Shown: positions 1-7,791 of the stretch, one piece after another | How the letters are laid out: each line of letters opens with the position of its first letter | How positions within the stretch are numbered: position 1 is the first letter of the stretch | NCBI RefSeq assembly: GCF_026343125.1 | Contig: NZ_JAPEMB010000001.1 | Coordinates: 5,399,501-5,463,500 of the forward strand | Length of the DNA: 64,000 nt | Origin: Streptomyces sp. NBC_00094 | Lineage (GTDB): Bacteria; Actinomycetota; Actinomycetes; Streptomycetales; Streptomycetaceae | Direction: 5' to 3' | Translations under genes and position numbers: made by a program | Notes under the pieces: model-generated | The model's input: the letters and a program-made list of their open reading frames with translations, nothing else | Told to the model about the DNA's origin: nothing | Databases searched by the model: none

Positions 1-537
1 GACGAGCGGACCGCCGAGCGGCACCTGCGGTGCGCGGCCGGCGGTGGCAGCGCCGAGGCCGCCTTCCGGCTGGCCACGGTGCTCGACGCGCGCCGCCCCG
101 AGCCCGGTCCCGCCGTGCTCGGTGCGCCCCGGGAAGAGAAGACCGAGTGCGAGGAGTGGTACGAGCGGGCCGCCCAGCAGGGGCACCGGCGCGCTCAGGT
201 GCGGGTCGGGATGCTCGCCGCAGGGCGCGGCGACCTGGCGGAGGCCGACCGCTGGTACCGCGAGGCGGCGGAGGCGGGCAGCCGTAACGGCGCCTTCAAC
301 CTCGGGCTGCTCCTCGCCCGCGAGGGCAGCGAGCGCGAGGCCGCCCTCTGGTGGACCCGGGCCGCCCGGGCCGGCCACGGCCGCGCCGCGCTCCGGCTCG
401 CGCTGCTCGCGGCGCGCCGGGGCGAGCTCACCGAGGGGCGCCACTGGTGCGCCCGCGCGGTGGAGCTGGGACCGGCGGAGGTCGCCGAGCGCGCGGCCCG
501 GCTGAGCGAGGCGCTGCACCAGGAGCTCACCGCGTAA
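1..537 (+). CDS. Sel1/TPR-repeat protein, 3' part only
   Basis: The reading frame is open from the first base of the window, so the start codon lies upstream; 178 residues and the stop are present. The sequence is made of helical repeats of the Sel1-like/tetratricopeptide type. Units read like EWYERAAQQGHRRAQVRVG and RWYREAAEAGSRNGAFNLG, each with the small-residue A-x-x-G pattern, followed by WWTRAARAGHGRAALRLA. Such repeats form scaffolds for protein-protein contacts; no catalytic domain is visible. No signal peptide can be judged because the N-terminus is missing. It ends 60 bp before the initiator tRNA gene on the same strand. The specific partner or role cannot be stated. Confidence 0.75.
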   Translation, partial: DERTAERHLRCAAGGGSAEAAFRLATVLDARRPEPGPAVLGAPREEKTECEEWYERAAQQGHRRAQVRVGMLAAGRGDLAEADRWYREAAEAGSRNGAFNLGLLLAREGSEREAALWWTRAARAGHGRAALRLALLAARRGELTEGRHWCARAVELGPAEVAERAARLSEALHQELTA

Positions 538-597
538 CCCCCGGTCACTATGGATTTGCGCTGGTCGGGGGGCGTCCCGTAGAGTCGGGTTTACCGA

Positions 598-671
598 CGC
601 GGGGTGGAGCAGCTCGGTAGCTCGCTGGGCTCATAACCCAGAGGTCGCAGGTTCAAATCCTGTCCCCGCTA
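598..671 (+). tRNA. Initiator tRNA-Met (CAU anticodon)
   Basis: A 74-nt cloverleaf folds cleanly: 7-bp acceptor stem, GAGC/GCTC D stem, CTGGG/CCCAG anticodon stem with anticodon CAT at 632-634, and a T loop TTCAAAT. Two initiator hallmarks are present: the first acceptor pair is a C-T mismatch (598 against 670), and the anticodon stem has three consecutive G-C pairs next to the loop (627-629 with 637-639). The CCA end is not encoded (discriminator A671 is followed by CTC). A strong hairpin follows immediately. Confidence 0.95.
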
Positions 672-681
672 CTCAGTAGCA

Positions 682-723
682 ACGAAGGCCCGGATCCGAT
701 CGATATCGGATCCGGGCCTTCGT
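682..723 (+). terminator. Terminator after tRNA-fMet
   Basis: A perfect 19-bp inverted repeat, arms 682-700 and 705-723 around a CGAT loop, begins 11 nt after the tRNA. There is no T-tract, as usual for Streptomyces terminators. Confidence 0.85.
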
Positions 724-725
724 CG

Positions 726-783
726 TGTCCGGAGATCTGTCCGGGGGTCTGTGCAGAGGCCTGTCCGGAGATCTGTCCGGGGG
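726..783. repeat. 22-bp direct repeat, two copies
   Basis: The 22-bp segment 726-747, beginning TGTCCGGAGATC, recurs identically at 762-783, 36 bp downstream, separated by GTCTGTGCAGAGGC. It lies in non-coding DNA between the tRNA terminator and the catR terminator. No function is evident; it looks like a small tandem duplication. Confidence 0.7.
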
Positions 784-813
784 GCACATTCAAGACCTCC
801 CCCCCCTTGGGGT

Positions 814-852
814 ACGAGAAAGGCCCCCGCCGGAAGCGGGGGCCTTTCTCGT
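814..852 (-). terminator. Terminator of catR
   Basis: A 17-bp perfect stem (814-830 with 836-852) lies 7 bp beyond the catR stop codon. Being symmetrical, it would also stop rightward transcription from the tRNA side. Confidence 0.85.
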
Positions 853-859
853 GACGCCG

Positions 860-1279
860 TCAGGCCGTCGTCGCGCAGTTCGGGCAGGTGCCCCGGTACG
901 TGACCTCGACGTTGGAGATCGTGAAGCCGAAGCGCTCCGTGGTCGGGAGGTCGGCCAGCGGGTCGCCCGCCGGGTGGACGTCGCGGATCGCGCCGCAGCG
1001 GCCGCAGACCAGGTGCTGGTGCGGGCGGTGGGCGTTGGGGTCGTACCGCTTGGCGCGACCGTCCGTCGCGACCTCGATGACCTCGCCGAGGGTGACCATC
1101 TCGCCCAGCGTGTTGTACACGGTCGCGCGGGAGATCTCGGGCAGCCTCGTCACGGCGCGCGCGTGGACCTCGTCGGCGGTCAGGTGTACGTGATCTCCGT
1201 CGAGGACCTCGGCCACGACACGCCGCTGCGCGGTCATCCGCCAGCCGCGTCCGCGCAGTCGTTCCAACAGGTCACTCAT
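860..1279 (-). CDS. catR: Fur-family peroxide-responsive repressor CatR
   Basis: This 139-residue protein has the Fur/PerR layout: an N-terminal winged helix (about 1-75, with the recognition helix around SRATVYNTLGEM) and a C-terminal metal-binding dimer domain. Two CxxC pairs, C92/C95 and C132/C135, form the structural zinc site. The HRPHQH run at 84-89 supplies regulatory metal ligands. It is divergent from a monofunctional catalase, the arrangement of CatR, the peroxide sensor that represses catA in Streptomyces. The start ATG lies 7 nt after a TAGGCT -10 box, so the transcript is probably leaderless. The PerR-type role is inferred from family and context; a ferric-uptake or zinc regulator is less likely. 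Confidence 0.88.
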   Translation of the reverse strand: MSDLLERLRGRGWRMTAQRRVVAEVLDGDHVHLTADEVHARAVTRLPEISRATVYNTLGEMVTLGEVIEVATDGRAKRYDPNAHRPHQHLVCGRCGAIRDVHPAGDPLADLPTTERFGFTISNVEVTYRGTCPNCATTA

Positions 1280-1286
1280 GGGGGCC

Positions 1287-1314
1287 AGCCTAACAGTCGG
1301 GGGACCCTGGTCCC
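1287..1314 (-). promoter_or_regulatory. catR promoter with short palindrome
   Basis: On the minus strand a -10 box TAGGCT (1292-1287) ends 7 nt before the catR start codon. The inverted repeat GGGACCCTGGTCCC (1301-1314) covers the -35 area and could be an autoregulatory site. Confidence 0.5.
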
Positions 1315-1340
1315 GAACGGGTGTGACTTTAGAGCATCAC

Positions 1341-1368
1341 TTGACTTGGACAATGTCTATTGTAGGAT
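1341..1368 (+). promoter_or_regulatory. catA promoter with CatR operator
   Basis: A -35 box TTGACT (1341-1346) and a -10 box TAGGAT (1363-1368) are separated by 16 bp, a good vegetative (HrdB) promoter. The spacer contains the inverted repeat ACAAT-GTCT-ATTGT (1350-1363), resembling the AT-rich Fur/PerR box. A repressor bound there would directly block RNA polymerase. Confidence 0.75.
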
Positions 1369-1447
1369 CGAACTCGGCATCGGCCAAGGGCCTGACAGGG
1401 CTCGGGCCGAAGGACAGGACGAGCAGGACATGACGCAGGAGGCGCAC

Positions 1448-2899
1448 GTGACGCAGGGACCGCTCACCACGGAGGCCGGCGCGCCGGTCGCCGACAACCA
1501 GAACAGCGAGACGGCGGGCGTCGGCGGTCCGGTCCTCGTGCAGGACCAGCTCCTCCTGGAGAAGCTCGCCCACTTCAACCGCGAGCGCATCCCGGAGCGC
1601 GTGGTCCACGCGCGCGGTGCGGGCGCCTACGGCACCTTCACGCTCACCCGTGACGTCTCGCAGTGGACGCGTGCCGCGTTCCTCTCCGAGGTCGGCAAGG
1701 AGACCGAGACGTTCCTGCGCTTCTCCACCGTCGCGGGCAACCTCGGCGCGGCCGACGCGGTCCGTGACCCGCGCGGCTGGGCGCTGAAGTTCTACACCGA
1801 AGAGGGCAACTACGACCTCGTCGGCAACAACACCCCGGTGTTCTTCATCAAGGACGCCATCAAGTTCCCCGACTTCATCCACACCCAGAAGCGCGACCCG
1901 TACACGGGCTCGCAGGAGGCGGACAACGTCTGGGACTTCTGGGGCCTCTCCCCGGAGTCGACCCACCAGGTGACCTGGCTCTTCGGTGACCGTGGCATCC
2001 CCGCCTCGTACCGTCACATGAACGGCTACGGCTCGCACACGTTCCAGTGGAACAACGAGGCCGGCGAGGTCTTCTGGGTCAAGTACCACTTCAAGACCGA
2101 CCAGGGCATCAAGAACCTCACCCAGGACGAGGCCAACCGCCTCGCCGGCGAGGACCCGGACTCGCACCAGCGCGACCTGCGCGAGGCCATCGAGCGCGGC
2201 GACTTCCCGACCTGGACCGTGCAGGTCCAGATCATGCCCGCGGCCGAGGCGGCGGAGTACCGCTTCAACCCGTTCGACCTCACCAAGGTGTGGCCGCACG
2301 AGGACTACCCGCCGATCGAGATCGGCAAGCTGGAGCTCAACCGCAACCCGGAGAACGTCTTCGCCGAGGTCGAGCAGTCGATCTTCAGCCCCGCGCACTT
2401 CGTGCCGGGCATCGGTCCGTCCCCGGACAAGATGCTCCAGGGCCGCCTCTTCGCCTACGGCGACGCCCACCGCTACCGCGTCGGCATCAACGCCGACCAC
2501 CTGCCGGTGAACCGCCCGCACGCCACCGAGGCGCGTACCAACTCCCGCGACGGCCACCTCTACGACGGCCGCCACAAGGGTGCGAAGAACTACGAGCCGA
2601 ACAGCTTCGGCGGCCCGTCCCAGACGGACCGGCCGCTGTGGCAGCCGCTCCCCGTCACCGGTCTCACCGGTGACCACGCGGCCCCCTCGCACGCCGAGGA
2701 CAGCGACTTCGTCCAGGCGGGCAACCTCTACCGCCTGATGTCGGAGGACGAGAAGGGCCGTCTCGTCGGGAACCTGGCGGGCTTCATCGCCAAGGTCTCG
2801 CGTGACGACCTCGCCGAGCGGGCGATCGACAACTTCCGCCAGGCGGACGGTGACTTCGGCAAGCGGCTCGACGCCGCGGTCCAGGCCCTGCGTGGCTGA
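1448..2899 (+). CDS. catA: Catalase CatA
   Basis: This is a monofunctional haem catalase that dismutates hydrogen peroxide in the cytoplasm. The protein is 483 residues, the size of small-subunit clade 3 catalases. The distal histidine sits in ERVVHARG (His54), the family NNTPVFF segment is present, and the proximal haem-ligand tyrosine is in RLFAYGDAHR. I chose GTG 1448 because AGGAGG lies at 1437-1442 with ideal spacing. An in-frame ATG at 1430 would add six residues but has a poorer ribosome site. The gene is divergent from catR and has a strong promoter/operator. A 36-bp hairpin follows the stop. Confidence 0.95.
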   Translation: MTQGPLTTEAGAPVADNQNSETAGVGGPVLVQDQLLLEKLAHFNRERIPERVVHARGAGAYGTFTLTRDVSQWTRAAFLSEVGKETETFLRFSTVAGNLGAADAVRDPRGWALKFYTEEGNYDLVGNNTPVFFIKDAIKFPDFIHTQKRDPYTGSQEADNVWDFWGLSPESTHQVTWLFGDRGIPASYRHMNGYGSHTFQWNNEAGEVFWVKYHFKTDQGIKNLTQDEANRLAGEDPDSHQRDLREAIERGDFPTWTVQVQIMPAAEAAEYRFNPFDLTKVWPHEDYPPIEIGKLELNRNPENVFAEVEQSIFSPAHFVPGIGPSPDKMLQGRLFAYGDAHRYRVGINADHLPVNRPHATEARTNSRDGHLYDGRHKGAKNYEPNSFGGPSQTDRPLWQPLPVTGLTGDHAAPSHAEDSDFVQAGNLYRLMSEDEKGRLVGNLAGFIAKVSRDDLAERAIDNFRQADGDFGKRLDAAVQALRG

Positions 2900-2917
2900 G
2901 GGCGCTTGTCGTCGGTA

Positions 2918-2953
2918 GACCGGGCCGGACTCCGTACGGAGTCCGGCCCGGTC
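2918..2953 (+). terminator. Terminator of catA
   Basis: A perfect 18-bp palindrome without loop bases begins 18 bp after the catA stop and is followed by CGTTT. It also separates catA from the convergent CBS gene that ends at 2961. Confidence 0.85.
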
Positions 2954-2960
2954 TCGTTTC

Positions 2961-3350
2961 TCATCCGGCGACGCTGTGCACCGGGATCCAGCAGCGGATG
3001 ATGTCCCGTACGGAGACGATGCCGACGGGTCCCCGGTCGTCGAGGACGACGAGGTGACGGAAGCCGCCGTGCGTCATCGCCTCGGCCGCCTCCGCCAGGG
3101 TCCAGGTGGGGGCGGCGAAGACGACATCGTGGGTGGTGTGGGAGCCGGCGGTCTCGACGTCGGGGTCCTGGTCCCCGGCGAGCGAGTTGAGTATGTCGCG
3201 CTCGGTCAGGATGCCGAGCCCGCCGGCATCGGAGTCGAGGACGACGGCGGCGCCGACGCGGCGCGCCGACATCAGCCGGGCCGCTTGGCGGAGGGTGTGG
3301 GCGGGGCCGATGGTGAGGATCACCGTGCTCATGGCGTCACGGACGAGCAT
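2961..3350 (-). CDS. Tandem CBS-domain protein
   Basis: The 129-residue protein consists of two CBS motifs, about residues 5-60 (MSTVILTIGPAHTLRQAARL through GILTERDIL) and 72-125 (ending GIVSVRDII). A paired CBS module normally forms one Bateman domain that binds adenine nucleotides. No fused enzyme or transporter domain is present, so it is a stand-alone sensor of unknown partner. Translation starts at ATG 3350, with GAGGAGG about 11 nt upstream. The next gene upstream on this strand starts beyond a 179-bp gap, so it is probably transcribed alone. Confidence 0.85.
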   Translation of the reverse strand: MLVRDAMSTVILTIGPAHTLRQAARLMSARRVGAAVVLDSDAGGLGILTERDILNSLAGDQDPDVETAGSHTTHDVVFAAPTWTLAEAAEAMTHGGFRHLVVLDDRGPVGIVSVRDIIRCWIPVHSVAG

Positions 3351-3529
3351 GAAGAGAGCCACCTCCTCGGTGAACCGTTCCCGTCTCAACGAGAACCGAT
3401 TCACAAGTTCACAAGTGGGGGGACTCTCAGAGTGACACCGGGGGAGGGGGCCGACAAGGGGGCGCGCGAGGCGCCCCCGGGGAGTGACGGCGGCGCGCAC
3501 CCCGCCCGTCGGGCCGGGAGCCCGCAGGC

Positions 3530-4339
3530 TCAGGCCTCCGCGTTCTCCTGGTTCAGGTAGCTCAGCAGCTCGCCGTGGAGGAGGCCGTTGGAGGCCGCCG
3601 CGTTGCCGCTGTGGGGGCCGTGCCGGCCGTCCAGACCCGTGTACGTGCCGCCCGCCTCCTGGACGACGATCGCCACCGCCGCCATGTCCCACAGGGACAG
3701 CTCCGGCTCGGCGCAGATGTCCACGGAACCCTCGGCGACCATCATGTACGGCCAGAAGTCGCCGTACGCGCGGGTCCGCCAGCACGCGCGCGTGAGGTCG
3801 AGGAAGCCGTCGAGCCGCCCCTGCTCCTCCCAGCCGCTGATCGAGGAGTACGCGAAGGAGGCGTCCTCCAGGGTCGCCACCTTCGACACCCCGAGCCGGC
3901 TCGCCGAGGTGAGGCTGCGGCCCGTGAACGCGCCACTGCCCTTCGCGGCCCACCAGCGGCGGCCCAGAGCCGGGGCCGACACCACGCCCACCACCGGCTG
4001 GAAGCCGGTCTCCCCGGCCTCCATCAGCGCGATCAGGGTCGCCCAGACGGGCACCCCGCGCACGTAGTTCTTGGTGCCGTCGATCGGGTCGATCACCCAG
4101 CGGCGCGGGCCCGTGCCCTCCACGCCGTACTCCTCGCCCAGGATCGCGTCACGCGGCCTGGCCCGCTGGAGCTGGCCGCGGATCAGCTCCTCGGCGGCCT
4201 TGTCGGCCTCGCTCACCGGGGTCATGTCCGGCTTCGTCTCGACCTTGAGGTCGAGTGCCTGGAATCGGTCCATGGTGGCCGCGTCGGCGGCATCCGCGAG
4301 GACGTGGGCGAGACGCAGATCATCGTGGTAATCGGCCAT
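3530..4339 (-). CDS. hisN: Histidinol-phosphatase, inositol monophosphatase family (HisN-like)
   Basis: A 269-residue Mg2+-dependent phosphatase of the IMPase fold. The metal-binding motifs are all visible: ILGEEYG near residue 67, WVIDPIDGTKNYVRG near 81-95, and the C-terminal LSLWDMAAVAIVVQEAGG. The last is the WDxAA motif that completes the active site. In Streptomyces the orthologue at this position is annotated as the histidinol-phosphatase that dephosphorylates L-histidinol phosphate in histidine synthesis. Other IMPase-family substrates, such as inositol phosphate or fructose bisphosphate, cannot be excluded from sequence alone. No other his gene is in the window. Confidence 0.8.
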   Translation of the reverse strand: MADYHDDLRLAHVLADAADAATMDRFQALDLKVETKPDMTPVSEADKAAEELIRGQLQRARPRDAILGEEYGVEGTGPRRWVIDPIDGTKNYVRGVPVWATLIALMEAGETGFQPVVGVVSAPALGRRWWAAKGSGAFTGRSLTSASRLGVSKVATLEDASFAYSSISGWEEQGRLDGFLDLTRACWRTRAYGDFWPYMMVAEGSVDICAEPELSLWDMAAVAIVVQEAGGTYTGLDGRHGPHSGNAAASNGLLHGELLSYLNQENAEA

Positions 4340-4470
4340 GGTCGGCACTCTATCCTCGCGTGATCCCCCGGCGGAGAACCGTCCACCGGGGCCCTTGACA
4401 GTGCGTGGACGCCTGTCGACGCTGGGCACGGAAACGTTTCGGTCCGGTCCGGCCCGTCCGGGAGGCAAGG

Positions 4471-5115
4471 ATGCCGACTGCCCGCGAGGCCCTGCTCGAC
4501 GCCGCGCTCGCCGCGCTCACGCACCGGTCCTGGTCCGCCGTCCGGATGGTCGACCTCGCGACCGCCGCAGGGGTCTCCCGGCAGACGCTCTACAACGAGT
4601 TCGGCAGCAAGGAAGGGCTCGCCCGCGCGCTCGTACGCGAGGAGGCCGACGCCTATCTCCAGGGCGTCAGACGGCTGCTCGCCACCCCCGCCCCGCCCGA
4701 GCGGAACCTCGTCGCCGTCGCCGAGTGGACCGTCACCCGGGCCGCCGCCCGCCCGGTCCTGCGGGCCCTGCTCACCGGTGCCTGGAACGAGCGGCTGCCC
4801 GCGCCCCGGCCCGTCCGGCCGGGCGCCCGCCTCGCCCCCGTACCCGCCCAGCGTCGTGCCGACGCGGGACCGCCCGCACCGGGCGAGCTCGTGGCGGCGA
4901 CCGCGGCCTGCGCGGGCGAGCGGTGGGCGGCCGGCTGCGAGCTCGCCGTCCGGCTCGCGCTCAGTCACGTCGTGGCGCCCGCGGTGCCCACCGGTCGTCC
5001 GGAAGGTCAGTGCGAGGAGCCGGAGAGCTGGAGGCCGATGACGCCCGCGATCACCAGCGTGATCGAGACGATCTTGAGGGTGGAGACCACGTCGCCGAGG
5101 AAGATCATTCCGTAG
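4471..5115 (+). CDS. TetR-family transcriptional regulator
   Basis: The N-terminus (about residues 5-50) is a TetR helix-turn-helix: AREALLDAALAAL, then VDLATAAGVSRQTLYNEFGSK. The remaining part should be the ligand/dimer domain. The start ATG 4471 is preceded by GGAGG at 4461-4465. The 214-residue frame runs 109 bp into the convergent SMR transporter gene, and its last ~40 residues (after VVAPAVP) read like antisense of that gene. The real protein may therefore be shorter in relatives, or a late frameshift may have extended it. It probably controls the adjacent SMR pump, inferred from context. Confidence 0.75.
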   Translation: MPTAREALLDAALAALTHRSWSAVRMVDLATAAGVSRQTLYNEFGSKEGLARALVREEADAYLQGVRRLLATPAPPERNLVAVAEWTVTRAAARPVLRALLTGAWNERLPAPRPVRPGARLAPVPAQRRADAGPPAPGELVAATAACAGERWAAGCELAVRLALSHVVAPAVPTGRPEGQCEEPESWRPMTPAITSVIETILRVETTSPRKIIP

Positions 5116-5330
5116 ATCGCCGTCCCGGCCGCGCCGATCCCCGTCCACACCGCGTACGCCGGACCCACGTCCAGCTTCCGCAGCGCGAGGGTGAGCAGTC
5201 CGAAGCTGCCCAGGGCGAAGGCCGCGAACGCGATCGTCGGCCAGAGTCGGGTGAACCCGTGCGACAGCTTCAGACAGACCGCGAAGCCCGTCTCCAGGAC
5301 ACCGGCCACCACCACCAGCAGCCACGCCAT
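5007..5330 (-). CDS. Small multidrug resistance (SMR/EmrE-type) membrane protein
   Basis: A 107-residue protein with four predicted membrane helices: MAWLLVVVAGVLETGFAVCL, then about 30-50, 57-78 and 85-103. The conserved glutamate of helix 1 (E14 in VLETGFAV), which couples proton entry to substrate export in the SMR family, is present. So is the GPAYAVWTGIGA motif of helix 3. It probably functions as a dimer exporting cationic compounds or guanidinium; the subclass is not resolved. It sits tail-to-tail with a TetR regulator and has a palindrome in its upstream region. Confidence 0.85.
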   Translation of the reverse strand: MAWLLVVVAGVLETGFAVCLKLSHGFTRLWPTIAFAAFALGSFGLLTLALRKLDVGPAYAVWTGIGAAGTAIYGMIFLGDVVSTLKIVSITLVIAGVIGLQLSGSSH

Positions 5331-5365
5331 CGTCCGTGCCTCCCACGCGCTCGCTGACTGCTTCG

Positions 5366-5385
5366 TCGCACTTGGTGCGATTATG
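5366..5385 (-). promoter_or_regulatory. Candidate operator/promoter of the SMR gene
   Basis: A perfect inverted repeat TCGCAC-TTG-GTGCGA lies at 5366-5380, about 36 bp upstream of the SMR start. It abuts a minus-strand -10-like CATAAT (5385-5380). A TetR-type repressor, plausibly the neighbouring one, could bind here. The -35 element is weak. Confidence 0.45.
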
Positions 5386-5422
5386 CCCTTACCAGGAGCG
5401 GTCGACCGTAAACGCCGACGGC

Positions 5423-6436
5423 TCAGTCGCCCTCGCGTCGCTCGCGGGTCGAGAGGAGCCGCCGCAGCGAGTAGAGGCGCGCGGGATCCGCGTGCCCCTC
5501 CGCCACATAGGCGTCGAGCGCGCAGTCCGGCTCGTCGTGGCTGCACGCGCGCGGGCAGTTCTCCGTACCCGGTACGAGATCGGGGAAGGCCAGGATCACC
5601 CGGGACGGGTCGACGTGGTGCAGTCCGAAGGAGCGCACGCCGGGCGTGTCGATGACCCAGCCGCCCTCCTTGTCGTTGAGCGGCAGGGCGAGCGCCGAGG
5701 TCGTCGTGTGCCGGCCGCGGCCCGTGACCGCGTTGACCACGCCCGTGGTCCGCCGCCGGTCCGCCGGGACCAGGGCGTTGACCAGCGTCGTCTTGCCGAC
5801 ACCCGAGTGTCCGACGAACGCGGTGGTGCGGCCCTTGAGGTGCTCGTGGACCCGCTCGGCGGCGACGCCGTCCACGAACTCGTCCCGGGTGGTGACCACG
5901 TGCGGGACGCCGAGCGCGCCGTACATCTCCAGGAGCGCGTCCGCCGGTGCCAGGTCCGACTTGGTGAGGACGAGGAGCGGGGAGAGCCCGCCGTCGTACG
6001 CCGCGACCAGACACCGGTCGATCAGCCGGGGGCGCGGCTCGGGGTCGGCGAGCGCGGTCACGATCGCGAGCTGGTCGGCGTTGGCGACGACCACGCGCTC
6101 GTACGGATCGTCGTCGTCGGCCGTGCGCCGGAGCACCGAGCTGCGCTCACCGATCCGGACGATCCGGGCCAGCGTGTCCTTCTCGCCGGAGAGGTCGCCG
6201 ACGATCTGGACCCGGTCGCCGACCACGGCGGCCTTGCGGCCCAGTTCGCGCGCCTTCATCGCGGTGATGAACCGGTCGCCGACCAGACAGGTCAGCCTGC
6301 CCCGGTCGACGGTGAGGACCATGCCCTCGACGGCGTCCTCGTGCTTCGGGCGGATGGAGGTACGGGGACGGGTGCCCTTGCGGTTGGGCCGCTGGCGGAT
6401 GTCGTCCTCGTCGGTGTTCTTGCCGTAGCGCCGCAT
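5423..6436 (-). CDS. rsgA: Ribosome small-subunit-dependent GTPase RsgA
   Basis: A 337-residue circularly permuted GTPase that acts late in 30S ribosome assembly. An OB-fold (about 35-95) is followed by GTPase motifs in permuted order: LTKSD (G4), GHSGVGKTTLVN (G1/P-loop) and DTPGVRSF (G3). A C-terminal zinc knuckle has ENCPRACSHDEPDC ligands. It starts 3 nt after the aroA stop codon on the same strand, so it is translationally coupled to aroA and is the last gene of the peptidase-aroA-rsgA operon. Confidence 0.93.
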   Translation of the reverse strand: MRRYGKNTDEDDIRQRPNRKGTRPRTSIRPKHEDAVEGMVLTVDRGRLTCLVGDRFITAMKARELGRKAAVVGDRVQIVGDLSGEKDTLARIVRIGERSSVLRRTADDDDPYERVVVANADQLAIVTALADPEPRPRLIDRCLVAAYDGGLSPLLVLTKSDLAPADALLEMYGALGVPHVVTTRDEFVDGVAAERVHEHLKGRTTAFVGHSGVGKTTLVNALVPADRRRTTGVVNAVTGRGRHTTTSALALPLNDKEGGWVIDTPGVRSFGLHHVDPSRVILAFPDLVPGTENCPRACSHDEPDCALDAYVAEGHADPARLYSLRRLLSTRERREGD

Positions 6437-6439
6437 GGT

Positions 6440-7771
6440 TCAGACCCCGAGCATTTCGGTCCACATCCCCGGGAAGTCCGGCAAGGTCTTCGCCGTCGTG
6501 GCGACGTCCTCGATCTCCACGCCCTCGACCGCCAGGCCGATGATCGCGCCCGCCGTCGCCATGCGGTGGTCGTGGTACGTGTGGAAGACGCCGCCGCGCA
6601 GCGGGCGCGGGCGGATGTGGAGACCGTCCTCGGTCTCCGTCACGTCGCCGCCCAGCTCGTTGATCTCCTTGGTGAGGGCCGCGAGCCGGTCCGTCTCGTG
6701 CAGCCGCAGATGGGCGACGCCGCGCAGGGTGGAGGGGGAGTCGGCGAGCGCCGCGACCGCCGCGATGCCGGGGGTCAGCTCGCCGACCTCGCCGAGGTCC
6801 ACGTCGATGCCGTGGATCCGGCCCGTACCGGTGAAGGTCAGCCCCGCCGCGGTCAGCTCGCAGGAGCCGCCCATCGCGGTGAAGATCTCCCGCAGCGCGT
6901 CACCGGGCTGGGTGGTCCGCTCGGGCCAGTCCCGCACGGTCACCCGGCCGCCGGTCACGAGGGCCGCCGCCAGGAACGGCTGCGCGTTCGACAGGTCCGG
7001 CTCGACGACCAGGTCGCGGCCGCGCAGCGCGGAGGGCGCCACCCGCCAGACGTTCGGCTCGCCGCCGTGCTCCGGCTCGTCGACCTGGGCGCCGACCGCG
7101 CGCAGCATCTCGACCGTCATCCGGATGTGCGGCAGCGAGGGCAGCGTCGCGCCCACGTGCCGTACCTCGACGCCCTGGTTGAAGCGGGGCGCGGAGAGCA
7201 GCAGGGCGCTGACGAACTGGGAGGACGAGGAGGCGTCGATCTCGACGGTGCCGCCGTCCAGACCACCGGTGCCGTTCACCGTCAGGGGGAGCGCGCCCCG
7301 GCCGTCGTCCTCGATCCGGGCGCCGAGCGCGCGCAGCGCGTCGATCACACCGTGCAGCGGACGCTCGTGGGAGCGGGGGTCCCCGTCGAAGCGCACGGGG
7401 CCGTCGGTGAGCGCCGCGACCGGGGGCAGGAAGCGCATGACCGTGCCCGCGTTGCCGACGTCGACGGCGGCCGGGCCGCGCAGCGGGGACGGGATGATCC
7501 GCCAGGCCTCGCCGGTGCCGTCGGGGCCGACGCCCTCCTCGATCTTCACGCCGAGGGTACGCAGCGCCTCGGCCATCAGGACGGTGTCGCGGGAGCGCAG
7601 GGGGCGGCGCAGCCAGCCGGGTTCGGCGGCGAGCGCCGCGAGGACCAGAGCACGGTTGGTGACCGACTTCGAGCCGGGCACGGTGACGGTCGCGTCGACG
7701 GCGCCGCGGGCGTACGGGGCGGGCCAGAGGTCGGTGGGCGGGTCGGCGTGCACGGAAGCTGCTGCGGTCAT
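6440..7771 (-). CDS. aroA: 3-phosphoshikimate 1-carboxyvinyltransferase (EPSP synthase)
   Basis: The 443-residue enzyme transfers the enolpyruvyl group of PEP to shikimate-3-phosphate, the sixth step of the shikimate pathway. Hallmarks are the N-terminal VPGSKSVTNRALVLAAL substrate-binding motif, the glycine-rich VGNAGTVMRFLPP motif, SSSSQFVSALL, and the C-terminal LRLHETDRLAAL and YHDHRMAT segments. The NAGTVMR loop differs slightly from the common NAGTAMR; this loop shapes glyphosate affinity, but no phenotype can be inferred. It lies 20 nt downstream of the membrane peptidase gene and 3 nt upstream of rsgA. Confidence 0.95.
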   Translation of the reverse strand: MTAAASVHADPPTDLWPAPYARGAVDATVTVPGSKSVTNRALVLAALAAEPGWLRRPLRSRDTVLMAEALRTLGVKIEEGVGPDGTGEAWRIIPSPLRGPAAVDVGNAGTVMRFLPPVAALTDGPVRFDGDPRSHERPLHGVIDALRALGARIEDDGRGALPLTVNGTGGLDGGTVEIDASSSSQFVSALLLSAPRFNQGVEVRHVGATLPSLPHIRMTVEMLRAVGAQVDEPEHGGEPNVWRVAPSALRGRDLVVEPDLSNAQPFLAAALVTGGRVTVRDWPERTTQPGDALREIFTAMGGSCELTAAGLTFTGTGRIHGIDVDLGEVGELTPGIAAVAALADSPSTLRGVAHLRLHETDRLAALTKEINELGGDVTETEDGLHIRPRPLRGGVFHTYHDHRMATAGAIIGLAVEGVEIEDVATTAKTLPDFPGMWTEMLGV

Positions 7772-7791
7772 GGACTCACTGTACGGGGGAG

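Noticed and set aside
598..671. tRNA as attachment site of an integrated element
   Set aside because: No partial tRNA copy, integrase or boundary repeat of the tRNA 3' end was found nearby.
1337..2692. 451-codon frame antisense to catalase
   Set aside because: It mirrors the catalase coding strand, a common artefact of GC-rich codon bias.
5331..5422. Guanidine-type riboswitch ahead of the SMR gene
   Set aside because: The 92-bp leader space lacks the conserved ykkC/mini-ykkC elements; only a short palindrome is present.
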